From the NCBI GenBank assembly GCA_022361455.1, contig JAKSAW010000089.1:1-33187 (forward strand): a stretch of 33,187 nt of DNA. Direction: 5' to 3'. The notes under the pieces are model-generated. The model was not told the origin of the DNA, ran no database searches, and saw nothing but the letters and a program-made list of their open reading frames with translations. The first letter of the stretch is position 1. Every line of letters starts with the position of its first letter. The DNA is from Pseudomonadales bacterium. Lineage in GTDB: Bacteria > Pseudomonadota > Gammaproteobacteria > Pseudomonadales > Ketobacteraceae. The position numbers and the translations under genes were made by a program. Shown here piece after piece: positions 25,489-33,187 of the stretch.

Positions 25489-26859
25489 ATGCAGAAGCAA
25501 CTGGCTATCAAAGTCGCGGTTATTTTGATTATTGGCTTAGCCTTACTAATCCCCATCAATATGGTGGATTCCAAGGTACAAGAACGAGAAACTTATCAAG
25601 CACAAGCTGAACATAACGTTGCTAGCAGCTGGACTGGATCGCAAACATTAATGACGCCGGTCCTAGTGATTCCCTACCACCTCAAAGTCAACAATAGCGC
25701 TGGCTTCTATACCGCCGAATCCGTTAAAGCACTGGAAAGAAGTGCTGTCATTACACCAAAGACATTATCCGGCAACGGCATAATAAAAAACAAAAGCGTT
25801 TTTAAAGGCATTTATGAGGTTCAGGTTTATAACGGTAGCTTTAGCTTTTCAGGCACAATAACTACAAATCAAATTCAAGACAAAGTGAATGAATTAAAGA
25901 GCCTCGCTAATTTTGAAGCATTTGAAACACCCTTTATCGCAATTCATTTGTCTGACATGCGCGGCATTAGCAAAGCGCCGAGCTTAACTATCAATGAAAA
26001 ACCTATCACTTTAAATCCAGGTAGTGGGATTGCACAACTAGGCGATGGGATTCATGCATCAATGCCAGACCTTATATCTAACCAACGAGATTTAGACTTT
26101 GAATTTGAACTTCCTTTGCGGGGGATGGGTGAATTTTCCCTGATTCAAATGGCCGATAGCGCCCAATTTACATTAGATTCAGATTGGCCTCACCCGGAAT
26201 TTATTGGCGCATCTCTACCAGAAGAGCGAAATATTTCTTCGCAAGGCTTTGATGCCGCTTGGTTCAGCAATCGTTACTCAAGCAATGCTAGCGACAGACT
26301 TAATCAATGTATCGACACGTCTAATTGTTCAGAGTTTATATACAGTGCTTCAGGGGTTAATTTTATTGATCCTGTCGATATTTATTTACAATCAGAGCGT
26401 TCTATTAAGTATGCGATGCTGTTTATAGGCTTAAGTTTTGTCACTTTCTTTCTGTTAGAGCACATCAAAAAAATCCGTATTCATCCTATTCAATATGCCT
26501 TTGTTGGTTTCGCCATTGCTGTTTTTTATCTACTACTTATTTCGTTTGCTGAACATATTGCCTTTGGCATTGCCTACCTAATATCTACCATGGCCTGCTC
26601 GGGGCTGATTTTAGTTTATACTCGCCATATACTAAAAAGTGCGTCCATAGCCGTCTTATTCGGAGGCATGATACTCACACTATATGGTGTGCTTTACGTT
26701 ATTGTACAGGCGGAGGACTTTGCCCAATTAATGGGAGCTATCCTAATATTCATTTTGCTATCTGCACTCATGATAACAACGCGCAAGCTGGACTGGTATA
26801 GCCTAGATACGGACAAGTTGAAACAGCAAGGCATAAGCAGTGGCAGCGACCCGACATGA
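25489..26859 (+). CDS. creD: CreD-family inner membrane protein
   Basis: From the ATG at 25489 (AGAGGA 6 nt upstream) this is a 456-residue protein, close to E. coli CreD. The frame is open to 25435 but lacks a start signal there. One N-terminal helix (about 7-25) anchors a large periplasmic region with DWPHPEFIGASLPEERNIS and GFDAAWFSNRY, which are CreD signatures. A C-terminal bundle of about five helices follows, with HPIQYAFVGFAIAVFYLLL and FAEHIAFGIAYLI. CreD is controlled by CreBC/BlrAB in some bacteria and is linked to envelope and beta-lactam stress; no creBC is adjacent here. A terminator follows directly. Confidence 0.9.
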   Translation: MQKQLAIKVAVILIIGLALLIPINMVDSKVQERETYQAQAEHNVASSWTGSQTLMTPVLVIPYHLKVNNSAGFYTAESVKALERSAVITPKTLSGNGIIKNKSVFKGIYEVQVYNGSFSFSGTITTNQIQDKVNELKSLANFEAFETPFIAIHLSDMRGISKAPSLTINEKPITLNPGSGIAQLGDGIHASMPDLISNQRDLDFEFELPLRGMGEFSLIQMADSAQFTLDSDWPHPEFIGASLPEERNISSQGFDAAWFSNRYSSNASDRLNQCIDTSNCSEFIYSASGVNFIDPVDIYLQSERSIKYAMLFIGLSFVTFFLLEHIKKIRIHPIQYAFVGFAIAVFYLLLISFAEHIAFGIAYLISTMACSGLILVYTRHILKSASIAVLFGGMILTLYGVLYVIVQAEDFAQLMGAILIFILLSALMITTRKLDWYSLDTDKLKQQGISSGSDPT

Positions 26860-26872
26860 TAAATTTGAAAAC

Positions 26873-26901
26873 AAAAAAGGCGCGGGATACGCGCCTTTTT
26901 T
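26873..26901. terminator. Bidirectional intrinsic terminator
   Basis: AAAAAAGGCGCG (26873-26884), loop GGATA, and CGCGCCTTTTTT (26890-26901) form a perfect 12-bp stem with U-tracts on both strands. It sits between the convergent creD and CheA-like genes. Confidence 0.93.
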
Positions 26902-26923
26902 ATGCTTTAGACTGAACTCACTG

Positions 26924-29900
26924 TTAGCTTGCGATAGCAAACTCAGGTAGTGATAAGCATAGATCTCGTGGGAGATGAATGTATGTGGTAAAGCTTCTGA
27001 AATCGGCATTTTCAGTGCCCTCATCCAGCACCACCTCAATGCCACCACCCGCTTTGTTTAAGAAGTCTTTAACTGCATCCATTCCAACACCACGTCCAGA
27101 GATTTCGGAAACCTCGTCCGCCGTGGAGAAACCGGAAGAGAATATAAGATTAGCAATATCCTGATCCGCTGGTCGCGGCGCATCTTGATCATAAATACCT
27201 AACTGCTTGGCTTTATCAAAGACTTTAGATAACGCTATACCTCGACCATCATCTTGAATCGCAAATGAGATTAAACGATCAGTTTGCGAAGCAGTTATCT
27301 TAATGCTTCCATCTTCAGGCTTACCTTTCTCTGCCCGTTCTTCAGGCATTTCAATACCATGATCTACTGCGTTACGCATAACGTGCATAAAGGTATTTAC
27401 TAAAGTGTTGTGAGCATGACTGCGAATCAACACATCGCCACTATCAATTTGTACTTTCGGTTTGCCTTTGCCTAGCTCAGCAGCCAGAGTTTGCACCGAA
27501 TCAACCACATCGCTAATCACATCACCAAGTGGCTTAGCTTCAATAGCCGCCAATGTCTCGTAGGTGTCTTTAACGATTGAAACCACATTCTCTGGGAGCG
27601 CGGTATTGACCAGGCCAGAGATTTTCTCCATCAATGCATGAACGCGTTCTGGATCCAACGAAGGCCCAGCTGACTCGCCCGCAATGCGGCCCAGTTTCTC
27701 TGAGAAGATGCCACTGTAACGTTTAATCGCTTCTTCTGCTTGTTGCAACTCACCTAGTAGCGATTGTGGATCCCAGCCCAACTCTTCTTCCTTTCTTAAC
27801 CGATCATAGGTGTTCTCAACTTCATGAACTGTTTCGGTAATATGCTTAAACCCGTAGGTACGTGCATTACCTTTAACCGTATGCATGTTTCTAAAGAGTT
27901 CTGCCAAGGTGTCTGGATTCTTGTCTTTCGTTTGTTCAATGAGTGAACGACACTTATCAACAAACTCTTCTGAACCCTCCACAAACTCGCTGAACTTGTC
28001 GCCATCGATCGCCAAGATCTCCCCGATGATCATCAGTTCTTGTTTCTGACCTTCCGCTTCCGCTTCTAGCGCTTTCAGTTCTGTTACATCGCGAACAGTC
28101 ACCATCAGCTTGGACACTACATCATCTTCATCAATGATTGGATCCCAATCAAGCTCAATCAGTTTGTCGTCCATATTAGGGAATTGAAGGGTAATCTCTT
28201 TAACCAACAGATGAGAGTTAAAGTCATACATCATACTATCTTCACCCACAATGGAGGCCACTGCGGTGGTACCAGAGTCAATAATGTCAGTACTGAGTCG
28301 AGAGTTCTCGAACAGCAACTCGGTAAAGTTCCGATTCGCGATGCTCTTAGTTTCGAAGATAGTTTCAAGATAAGCAGCATATTCGGGGTGAATCTGCCCG
28401 CCTTCCACGATCGTAAATAGACCTTGGTGCATATTGGACAGCATGTTGGCAATGTCGTCGTTTTTCTGTTTCAACGCTGCGGTACGTTGCTCTACTTTCT
28501 TCTCCAAGTTTCTATTGTGTTCTTCAATCACTTCAACCATACGAATATTCTTGATGGTCGTTACCAAGGACACCGCTACAGAGGAAACAAACTCATAGTC
28601 ACTATCGGCGAACGCCACATTCTTCACATCGCCAGAGAAGTTCATCGCACCGATTAACACATCTTTATCGACTAAGGGTACGCACAGCAATGCTCGTGGG
28701 GTCTCTCCCTCTTTGGCGATATAGCCCTTATCTCGACTGGTATCAGCCACAAAGATCGACTTCTTAGTTTCAGCGGCTTTACCTAAGATACCTTTACCCA
28801 TCTCGAAGGTAATTGGGTCTGCTTTATGAACTACCATTGGCGGCATAAAGGCTTTCGCTTCCAACTGGTTCTCTTTATTGAATAAGTATACCGAGCCGCG
28901 ATCAATACCCACCTTCTCACTCATGGAATGCAACACTGCATCAAGCGCGGTACTTTGATCGCGAGCTGCTGCCAACGTACCGCCGATTTGATTAAGCTGC
29001 GCCAAGTCGTCCATTTTCTTACGAATGGCCATGCGCATAGAATTGAAGTTTTGTGTTGCTAGCGCTAGCAACACAACCATGATGATACCGGCACTTTTAA
29101 TACCAAAATCCAAGGTACTGTTTAGTTCTGTTTGTAACCGACTAAATTGATCATCGGCGGAGGCTAAGAGATTGTCCAAGCCCTCTACCGCATTATTTAC
29201 TGAGTCCTTTGATTCTAGCAATTTGTTTCGCGCCAACTCTGCGGCTTTTAGTTGTTCAGCTTTATATTTTGCCAACCCTTCTTCTTTTGTCACACCGGCA
29301 AGAATAGCATCATACTTTTCGTTGCTGTTATTTATCATTTCCTCAGGACCAAACTCTTTAAACGATACAAACGCCTGATCAAGCCAACGACGCCCCTCCT
29401 CCATTATAAAGAGAAAGTCGTCATGTGCTGTTTCTAGACGCGCTTGATCGGTGGTTCTTTGTAGTTCTTCAGCTTGCTTAATGACGTTTAAAAATAAGGT
29501 CTCAGCTTGATTTAGGGCACCGGAGATCAACTCCATATCATCCATATGGTCATCGCTTTCATACCACATGATATTTGCCATGGCATCACTAAGTCGTCCA
29601 ACTAGCTCAATAATTTCCTCTACATCAGCATCGGCCTTCTCCTTCGCAACCAACACTGCCTCCTTGGCATCGAACATCTCGCGTACACCACCAATGTATG
29701 CGGTATAGTTTTCATCTACATTAGCAACGATTTCTGTCATGGCCGGCGCCGAAGCAGTGGTACCTTCTAATGCTTCATATAAGCGGGCAAAGTTTTCGGT
29801 GCCTTTTTCGAACTTCTCGCGATAAGGTTTTATTTCATCTGCTGTTAGCGCGTTGAACCCTAACGCGCTCAGATTCGCCAACTTTAAAAGCTCGATCTGA

Positions 29901-30067
29901 ACCTGGTTCGCCTCTCTTACTACCGGTACAGCAACTTCGTTCACCCGGGCATTGGAACCATCGATACTAAATAAATTCCACAATGATGAGAGTCCCGAAA
30001 TAGTCAGCAAAACGACTATAACGATAAACCCAGCCCAGACTTTTTGATTAAAACTTAATGTTGGCAT
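26924..30067 (-). CDS. CheA-like sensor kinase: periplasmic, GAF, PAS-like, HPt, HATPase, no CheW domain
   Basis: The frame opens at a TTG (30085), but ATG 30067 has AGGAAGGA just upstream, giving 1047 residues. Order: TM1 (11-30), a helical periplasmic domain (about 31-320), TM2 (324-340), GAF (about 365-510), coiled coil (512-537), PAS-like (about 538-665), HPt (about 690-790; MHTVKGNARTYGF with His729), and CheA-type HATPase (about 890-1040; MRNAVDHGIE, QDDGRGI, FSTADEVSEISGRGVGMDAV). It ends right after the HATPase, so the P5/CheW-like domain that joins CheA to receptor arrays is absent. No separate P3 dimerisation helix pair is clear. The likely phosphoacceptor is the CheY-like protein 31-50 bp upstream in the operon. 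Confidence 0.9.
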   Translation of the reverse strand: MPTLSFNQKVWAGFIVIVVLLTISGLSSLWNLFSIDGSNARVNEVAVPVVREANQVQIELLKLANLSALGFNALTADEIKPYREKFEKGTENFARLYEALEGTTASAPAMTEIVANVDENYTAYIGGVREMFDAKEAVLVAKEKADADVEEIIELVGRLSDAMANIMWYESDDHMDDMELISGALNQAETLFLNVIKQAEELQRTTDQARLETAHDDFLFIMEEGRRWLDQAFVSFKEFGPEEMINNSNEKYDAILAGVTKEEGLAKYKAEQLKAAELARNKLLESKDSVNNAVEGLDNLLASADDQFSRLQTELNSTLDFGIKSAGIIMVVLLALATQNFNSMRMAIRKKMDDLAQLNQIGGTLAAARDQSTALDAVLHSMSEKVGIDRGSVYLFNKENQLEAKAFMPPMVVHKADPITFEMGKGILGKAAETKKSIFVADTSRDKGYIAKEGETPRALLCVPLVDKDVLIGAMNFSGDVKNVAFADSDYEFVSSVAVSLVTTIKNIRMVEVIEEHNRNLEKKVEQRTAALKQKNDDIANMLSNMHQGLFTIVEGGQIHPEYAAYLETIFETKSIANRNFTELLFENSRLSTDIIDSGTTAVASIVGEDSMMYDFNSHLLVKEITLQFPNMDDKLIELDWDPIIDEDDVVSKLMVTVRDVTELKALEAEAEGQKQELMIIGEILAIDGDKFSEFVEGSEEFVDKCRSLIEQTKDKNPDTLAELFRNMHTVKGNARTYGFKHITETVHEVENTYDRLRKEEELGWDPQSLLGELQQAEEAIKRYSGIFSEKLGRIAGESAGPSLDPERVHALMEKISGLVNTALPENVVSIVKDTYETLAAIEAKPLGDVISDVVDSVQTLAAELGKGKPKVQIDSGDVLIRSHAHNTLVNTFMHVMRNAVDHGIEMPEERAEKGKPEDGSIKITASQTDRLISFAIQDDGRGIALSKVFDKAKQLGIYDQDAPRPADQDIANLIFSSGFSTADEVSEISGRGVGMDAVKDFLNKAGGGIEVVLDEGTENADFRSFTTYIHLPRDLCLSLPEFAIAS
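29051..29076. repeat. 26-bp perfect palindrome inside the kinase gene
   Basis: Each 13-base half is TTGTGTTGCTAGC and its reverse complement, with no central spacer. It encodes part of TM2 (VVLLALATQ, about 331-339). It may be chance, or a cruciform-forming or protein-binding site. Confidence 0.6.
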
Positions 30068-30116
30068 AGCATCCTTCCTCGGCAAAAACCTCGCGTATTC
30101 GTTACTTCATATCAGG

Positions 30117-30485
30117 TTATCCTGATACAAGCTTCTGAATTGCGCCCAATGCAGCTGCACCATTGAAAGGCTTAACAATCCAGCCTTTCACACCAGCGGC
30201 TTTGCCACGGTTTTTCATATTGGGATCATTCTCTGTAGTTAACATAATGATGTGCACACCGCTATTTCCTAGCTCACCACGAATTTTCTCAACCATGGTA
30301 AGACCATCCATATTCGGCATATTCACATCCGAGATAACCAGCTTGGTATCTCTACCAGCTTTCATCTTGTTTAAGCCGTCAACACCATCAACGGCGGTTT
30401 CGACAGTAAAGTTGTTTGTTTTTAGAAACGATTCCACTTCATTGCGGATAGCCGCGCTGTCATCAACAACTAATATTTGAGCCAT
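30117..30485 (-). CDS. Stand-alone CheY-like receiver
   Basis: This 122-residue single receiver has Asp8/Asp9 (VVDDS), phosphoacceptor Asp53 in ISDVNMPNMDG, Thr83/84 in MLTTEND, and Lys105 in IVKPFNG. All catalytic residues are present. There is no output domain, so it works by protein-protein contact. It has a strong GGAGAGG Shine-Dalgarno. It lies between the REC/CheX-like gene and the CheA-like gene, so phosphorylation by that kinase and dephosphorylation by the CheX-like proteins are the natural reading. The target is unknown: flagellar, pilus or other regulators are all possible. Confidence 0.93.
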   Translation of the reverse strand: MAQILVVDDSAAIRNEVESFLKTNNFTVETAVDGVDGLNKMKAGRDTKLVISDVNMPNMDGLTMVEKIRGELGNSGVHIIMLTTENDPNMKNRGKAAGVKGWIVKPFNGAAALGAIQKLVSG

Positions 30486-30519
30486 TTTTAAAACCTCTCC
30501 GGTTGCATCGGATTAACAA

Positions 30520-31512
30520 TTAGAATAGTTCCAGTTCACCACTTTCCACTAATTCTTCGACAGTATTTTCATCAGCCGCCCGATATTCTTCAGGCGTCCA
30601 TTTGATATTAAAGATAAATTTCTGGAAGAGCTTCACGGGTTCCACATTGTGATCGTTGTCGTAAATAGTGTATTCAAAACACAGCTGCGAACGATCGGTA
30701 CCAAAGGAGATATACTCCTTATACTGGTTGACTGTGATAGGCACCGCGATAAGATTTCTTTCTTCAAAATCTGGCGGATGAAGACTCAATAGCCTGGTTT
30801 TTAAACCACCCCAAGCCATATTAGATACTTCACTCAACAGGCCCATGACATCTCTAAAATCAACGTCTTTCGAATCTACAGATGTTTTACCAGCTTCAAT
30901 CATATGAATCATAGGCTCTTCTTCAGACTGAAACATCATATAGCCATTGAACCAAGGCGCCTGAACAGGTAACAAGCTAACAATATCACCGTAAGTCAGT
31001 TTATCTTTAACTAGATACGGCAACGCTAGTTTTACCGTACAGTTTTTAAAAGTTGTTTCTAATGAAGACGTGGTTACTTCTTCAATACGACGTATTAAAG
31101 AAATCGGATATTCAGTATCTGCCAGGAATTGGTCAATCATTCCCAACAATTTATCCATATTATCTAGTTTATAAACACCAGCGATGGCTGCCTGCTGCTC
31201 TTCGGTTAAGTCCTCTTTATCATCACGATCTTCGCGGCGCATAAAGATAGGTAATTCTGGGCGAATACGATGAATTCTTACAGCCAGATCGAAACCGTTG
31301 TGAATCCCCTCAGAACTATCATGAGCGGCCTCGCACAGCAACACCCCACCCAAATCGATATTAGAATAGAGTACTTTCATGGCAGAGTAGCTTTGCTGTC
31401 TTAACGGTATTAAACCATTACTTTCGCAAAACTCCTTGATGGCAGTTTGAGTATCTTTATCATCCTCAAATACCAATAATTTACTTACCAAACTTTTATC
31501 AAACTTAATCAT
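30520..31512 (-). CDS. Degenerate receiver fused to CheX-like domain
   Basis: The 330-residue protein starts with a receiver-like fold (about 10-132; LLVFEDDKD, FMRRED). The usual phosphoacceptor position reads LLCEAAHD, with Glu61 in place of Asp, so it probably cannot be phosphorylated and may mimic a fixed state. Residues about 140-310 resemble CheX/CheC-type CheY-P phosphatases, with the signature LSEVSNMAWGG (Glu228, Asn231) on the catalytic helix. The C-terminus is acidic and ends ESGELELF, nearly the same as the end of the next CheX-like protein (FGELEMF). It may dephosphorylate or bind the adjacent CheY-like protein. No clear Shine-Dalgarno is seen. Confidence 0.78.
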   Translation of the reverse strand: MIKFDKSLVSKLLVFEDDKDTQTAIKEFCESNGLIPLRQQSYSAMKVLYSNIDLGGVLLCEAAHDSSEGIHNGFDLAVRIHRIRPELPIFMRREDRDDKEDLTEEQQAAIAGVYKLDNMDKLLGMIDQFLADTEYPISLIRRIEEVTTSSLETTFKNCTVKLALPYLVKDKLTYGDIVSLLPVQAPWFNGYMMFQSEEEPMIHMIEAGKTSVDSKDVDFRDVMGLLSEVSNMAWGGLKTRLLSLHPPDFEERNLIAVPITVNQYKEYISFGTDRSQLCFEYTIYDNDHNVEPVKLFQKFIFNIKWTPEEYRAADENTVEELVESGELELF

Positions 31513-31553
31513 GAGTAAACAACCATTAGTAAGATTCCATCTCTAAAATAACT

Positions 31554-32144
31554 TTAAAACATTTCCAATTCGCCAAAGCTCTCAAAACCGCCGCCCTCTT
31601 GAGATACTGCCTGTGGTGCATTGATCTTAAAGTCAGCATCATCCAATAGACTTACCAACACAGATGCACCGAATAGAGGTTCCCCGCCATAAGCGTCAGT
31701 CATTTTCACATGAGCTTGATGGGCCACCTCAACGACACCGTCCAACGACAAGCAGGCACTATCCAAAAAGTTAGGCGTCGACATTCCTAAAGGCGGACAA
31801 GTATCTTGCAAGTGGCGCTTCACGTGACCACAAAAGCTATTACTCATCTCTAACAGCCAATCCAACAACTTCTCGTCATCGGTTTCTTGCTTTTTGGTAT
31901 CGGTTAAATCAGCAATAAACTGCCGCATCCGATCATCGAAACTTAAATGCAGTATGACCATGACACGAAACCGAAATGATGAAATGGTCAGCACAATACA
32001 GTGCTCCATTTCAAATTCATTAACGGCTTGTTCACGCCGAAAGTTACACTCACCTTGATGAGACGATTCTGTAAGTGTGGTTTCTAATGCCACTTCCAGC
32101 ATTCTCGCCAAGTTTTCCTGAACTTGAGAAAAATCTCCGGACAT
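31554..32144 (-). CDS. CheX-like protein (CheY-P phosphatase candidate)
   Basis: The 196-residue protein carries the CheC/CheX catalytic helix pattern ExxN in WLLEMSNSFCGHVKRHL (Glu99, Asn102), followed by PPLGMSTPNFL, which fits the usual downstream proline. It has no membrane segment. After the domain comes a flexible tail (INAPQAVSQEGGGFES) ending FGELEMF, matching the tail of the neighbouring CheX-like protein. The ATG follows the stop of the MCP-like gene with no gap (TAAATG), showing tight coupling. If active it would remove phosphate from the CheY-like protein of the operon. Confidence 0.75.
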   Translation of the reverse strand: MSGDFSQVQENLARMLEVALETTLTESSHQGECNFRREQAVNEFEMEHCIVLTISSFRFRVMVILHLSFDDRMRQFIADLTDTKKQETDDEKLLDWLLEMSNSFCGHVKRHLQDTCPPLGMSTPNFLDSACLSLDGVVEVAHQAHVKMTDAYGGEPLFGASVLVSLLDDADFKINAPQAVSQEGGGFESFGELEMF

Positions 32145-33017
32145 TTAACTTGCCCTACTGGACAACGTGGAATGTGCCATGGTGATTTGACTCTTCACAT
32201 TTTGGATAGCAGTGATAATCATCTTTCCACCGGCCTGAATATCTTGGAACGCCAATGTGGCGATCATTGCGTTTTTGTTTAAATGAAAGCGATAGTCTTC
32301 ATTAAGACTTTGAGCATTCATAGAAAGCTTACGTACCTCATCTGCCACAACAGCAAAACCGCGCCCATGCTCACCTGCTCGAGCAGCTTCAATGGCAGCA
32401 TTGAGCGACAAGATGCCTATCTGCCCAACGATATTCTGGAAATCTCCAATCTGCTTTTGCATATCCTTGTTGTGCTTCATGATATCGGTCATACCTTCAT
32501 GCCAACGCTCAATGGTATTGGTTACTGCCAGCAACTCTTCAACGGCTTGTGCCACTCCAGCCATTTGGTTATCCAATTGACCACAAGTACCTTCGTACGA
32601 TTGCTGTATTTGACTAAGCTGCTGCTCTAACCCTGTTCTGGTATCAGCTAATTGCTGAGTCAATTCACTCTGAGCAGAGAAAGCTTGTGCCTCTGCTTCT
32701 TGCAACGAAGTGCGCACAGTTTCAATTTCTTGAACGCTAGCAATGCGTTGCTGCTCAAGGTTCTCTTTAGGAACCATGGCGCTAATTTGGCTCGTGGCAG
32801 CTTCTAGTTGCACGTTTAGTTCATTCAATTGCCGCTTATGCTTTCTACTCAACACCACATATTGAATAACCAACAGTAATAGTGCGGGCACAGCAATCAT
32901 CCACCAATCAACTGCAATAGCCGGCTCCTCAGCGGCTAAAGCACTTGGTATCTGCAGGGCACAAAAACCAGCCACGGCCGAGGCTGTAAGACTTTTGCAA
33001 GTAACACCCAAACGCAT
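32145..33017 (-). CDS. MCP-like signalling protein without a ligand-binding domain
   Basis: The frame extends to 33140, but ATG 33017 has GGAAGGA just upstream and begins a signal peptide (1-29, ending SALA-A), giving 290 residues. After a tiny periplasmic stretch comes one TM (38-56), a long coiled coil (60-190), and the MCP hairpin tip (about 198-232; [17 protein letters not shown] and [10 protein letters not shown]). A short return helix follows (to 290; [12 protein letters not shown]). The usual QTNLLALNAA is GILSLNAA here. There is no HAMP domain, no sensor domain and no obvious methylation-site pairs. It may act as a scaffold or array nucleus for the downstream CheX, CheY and CheA-like proteins. 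Confidence 0.85.
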   Translation of the reverse strand: MRLGVTCKSLTASAVAGFCALQIPSALAAEEPAIAVDWWMIAVPALLLLVIQYVVLSRKHKRQLNELNVQLEAATSQISAMVPKENLEQQRIASVQEIETVRTSLQEAEAQAFSAQSELTQQLADTRTGLEQQLSQIQQSYEGTCGQLDNQMAGVAQAVEELLAVTNTIERWHEGMTDIMKHNKDMQKQIGDFQNIVGQIGILSLNAAIEAARAGEHGRGFAVVADEVRKLSMNAQSLNEDYRFHLNKNAMIATLAFQDIQAGGKMIITAIQNVKSQITMAHSTLSSRAS

Positions 33018-33187
33018 AATCCTTCCCAAAAAGTTAACTACTTCATTTAATGATAGATCAAAACTTGAGGGGTAAATGGGAAATCGAACATCTGGCATCA
33101 CGATGGGGGAATTACAATGCCAAAAGTCGTTAGAGGGCACCTATACAACTTCTAGAAATTTCAATACAAACAGATACTTAGAAAGGA
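33018..33187 (-). promoter_or_regulatory. Upstream region of the chemosensory-like operon
   Basis: The 170 bp before the MCP-like start are AT-rich and should hold the promoter, but I cannot place -35/-10, sigma-28 or sigma-54 elements with confidence. An in-frame extension back to 33140 has no ribosome site and no signal-like N-terminus, so it is treated as leader. Confidence 0.35.

Noticed and set aside
1..33187. Mobile elements, CRISPR arrays, tRNA or rRNA genes
   Set aside because: Looked for transposase/integrase motifs, regularly spaced repeats and RNA-gene signatures; none seen by eye.

Overview
This looks like chromosomal DNA from a free-living, probably marine gammaproteobacterium of the Oceanospirillales/Alteromonadales type. 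That placement is an inference from moderate GC content, dense signalling genes of gammaproteobacterial style, a CreD homologue, a CRP/Vfr-like box, and several GGDEF and 7TMR-DISM sensors. I see no rRNA, tRNA, CRISPR array, transposase, integrase or phage gene. The window appears to be stable chromosome unusually rich in signal transduction, not a mobile island.

Region 1 (1-3827, minus strand) is a probable operon: a NarL/LuxR response regulator, its membrane histidine kinase, a patatin-like lipase and an alpha/beta hydrolase. It is followed by a partial lipoprotein gene that runs off the left edge. A 488-bp divergent spacer (3828-4315) holds a strongly structured nested inverted repeat that may be a small RNA or a cis element.

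Region 2 (4316-15811) is dominated by signalling. It contains a 7TMR-DISM hybrid histidine kinase, a 7TMR-DISM diguanylate cyclase with a clearly homologous sensor half, two paralogous membrane GGDEF proteins, and a 22-codon relic of another GGDEF gene. Between them lie a membrane-anchored redoxin divergent from a TetR regulator, a thiolase and a small membrane protein. A perfect-half-site CRP-like box lies in the 401-bp gap before the last GGDEF gene.

Region 3 (15815-20020) carries a tight PaaX-like regulator / fatty-acid desaturase / hotdog thioesterase cluster with a palindromic candidate operator. It also carries a START-domain lipid-binding protein and two unrecognised genes, so acyl or lipid metabolism is the likely theme.

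Region 4 (20146-26859) has a HupE/UreJ-type membrane protein, a secreted metallophosphoesterase, a cytochrome b561 / ethylbenzene-dehydrogenase-gamma-like fusion overlapping a DUF1566 gene, and creD.

Region 5 (26924-33017, minus strand) is the most unusual part: a five-gene chemosensory-like operon. In transcription order it encodes an MCP-like signalling coiled coil with no ligand-binding domain, a CheX-like protein, a degenerate-receiver/CheX-like fusion, a stand-alone CheY-like receiver, and a large CheA-like kinase. The kinase has its own periplasmic, GAF and PAS-like sensor regions plus HPt and HATPase domains, but no CheW-binding domain. No CheW, CheR or CheB is encoded in the window. 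Both CheX-like proteins end in nearly the same peptide (GELELF / GELEMF), a candidate docking tail. This operon is my best candidate for an undescribed system.
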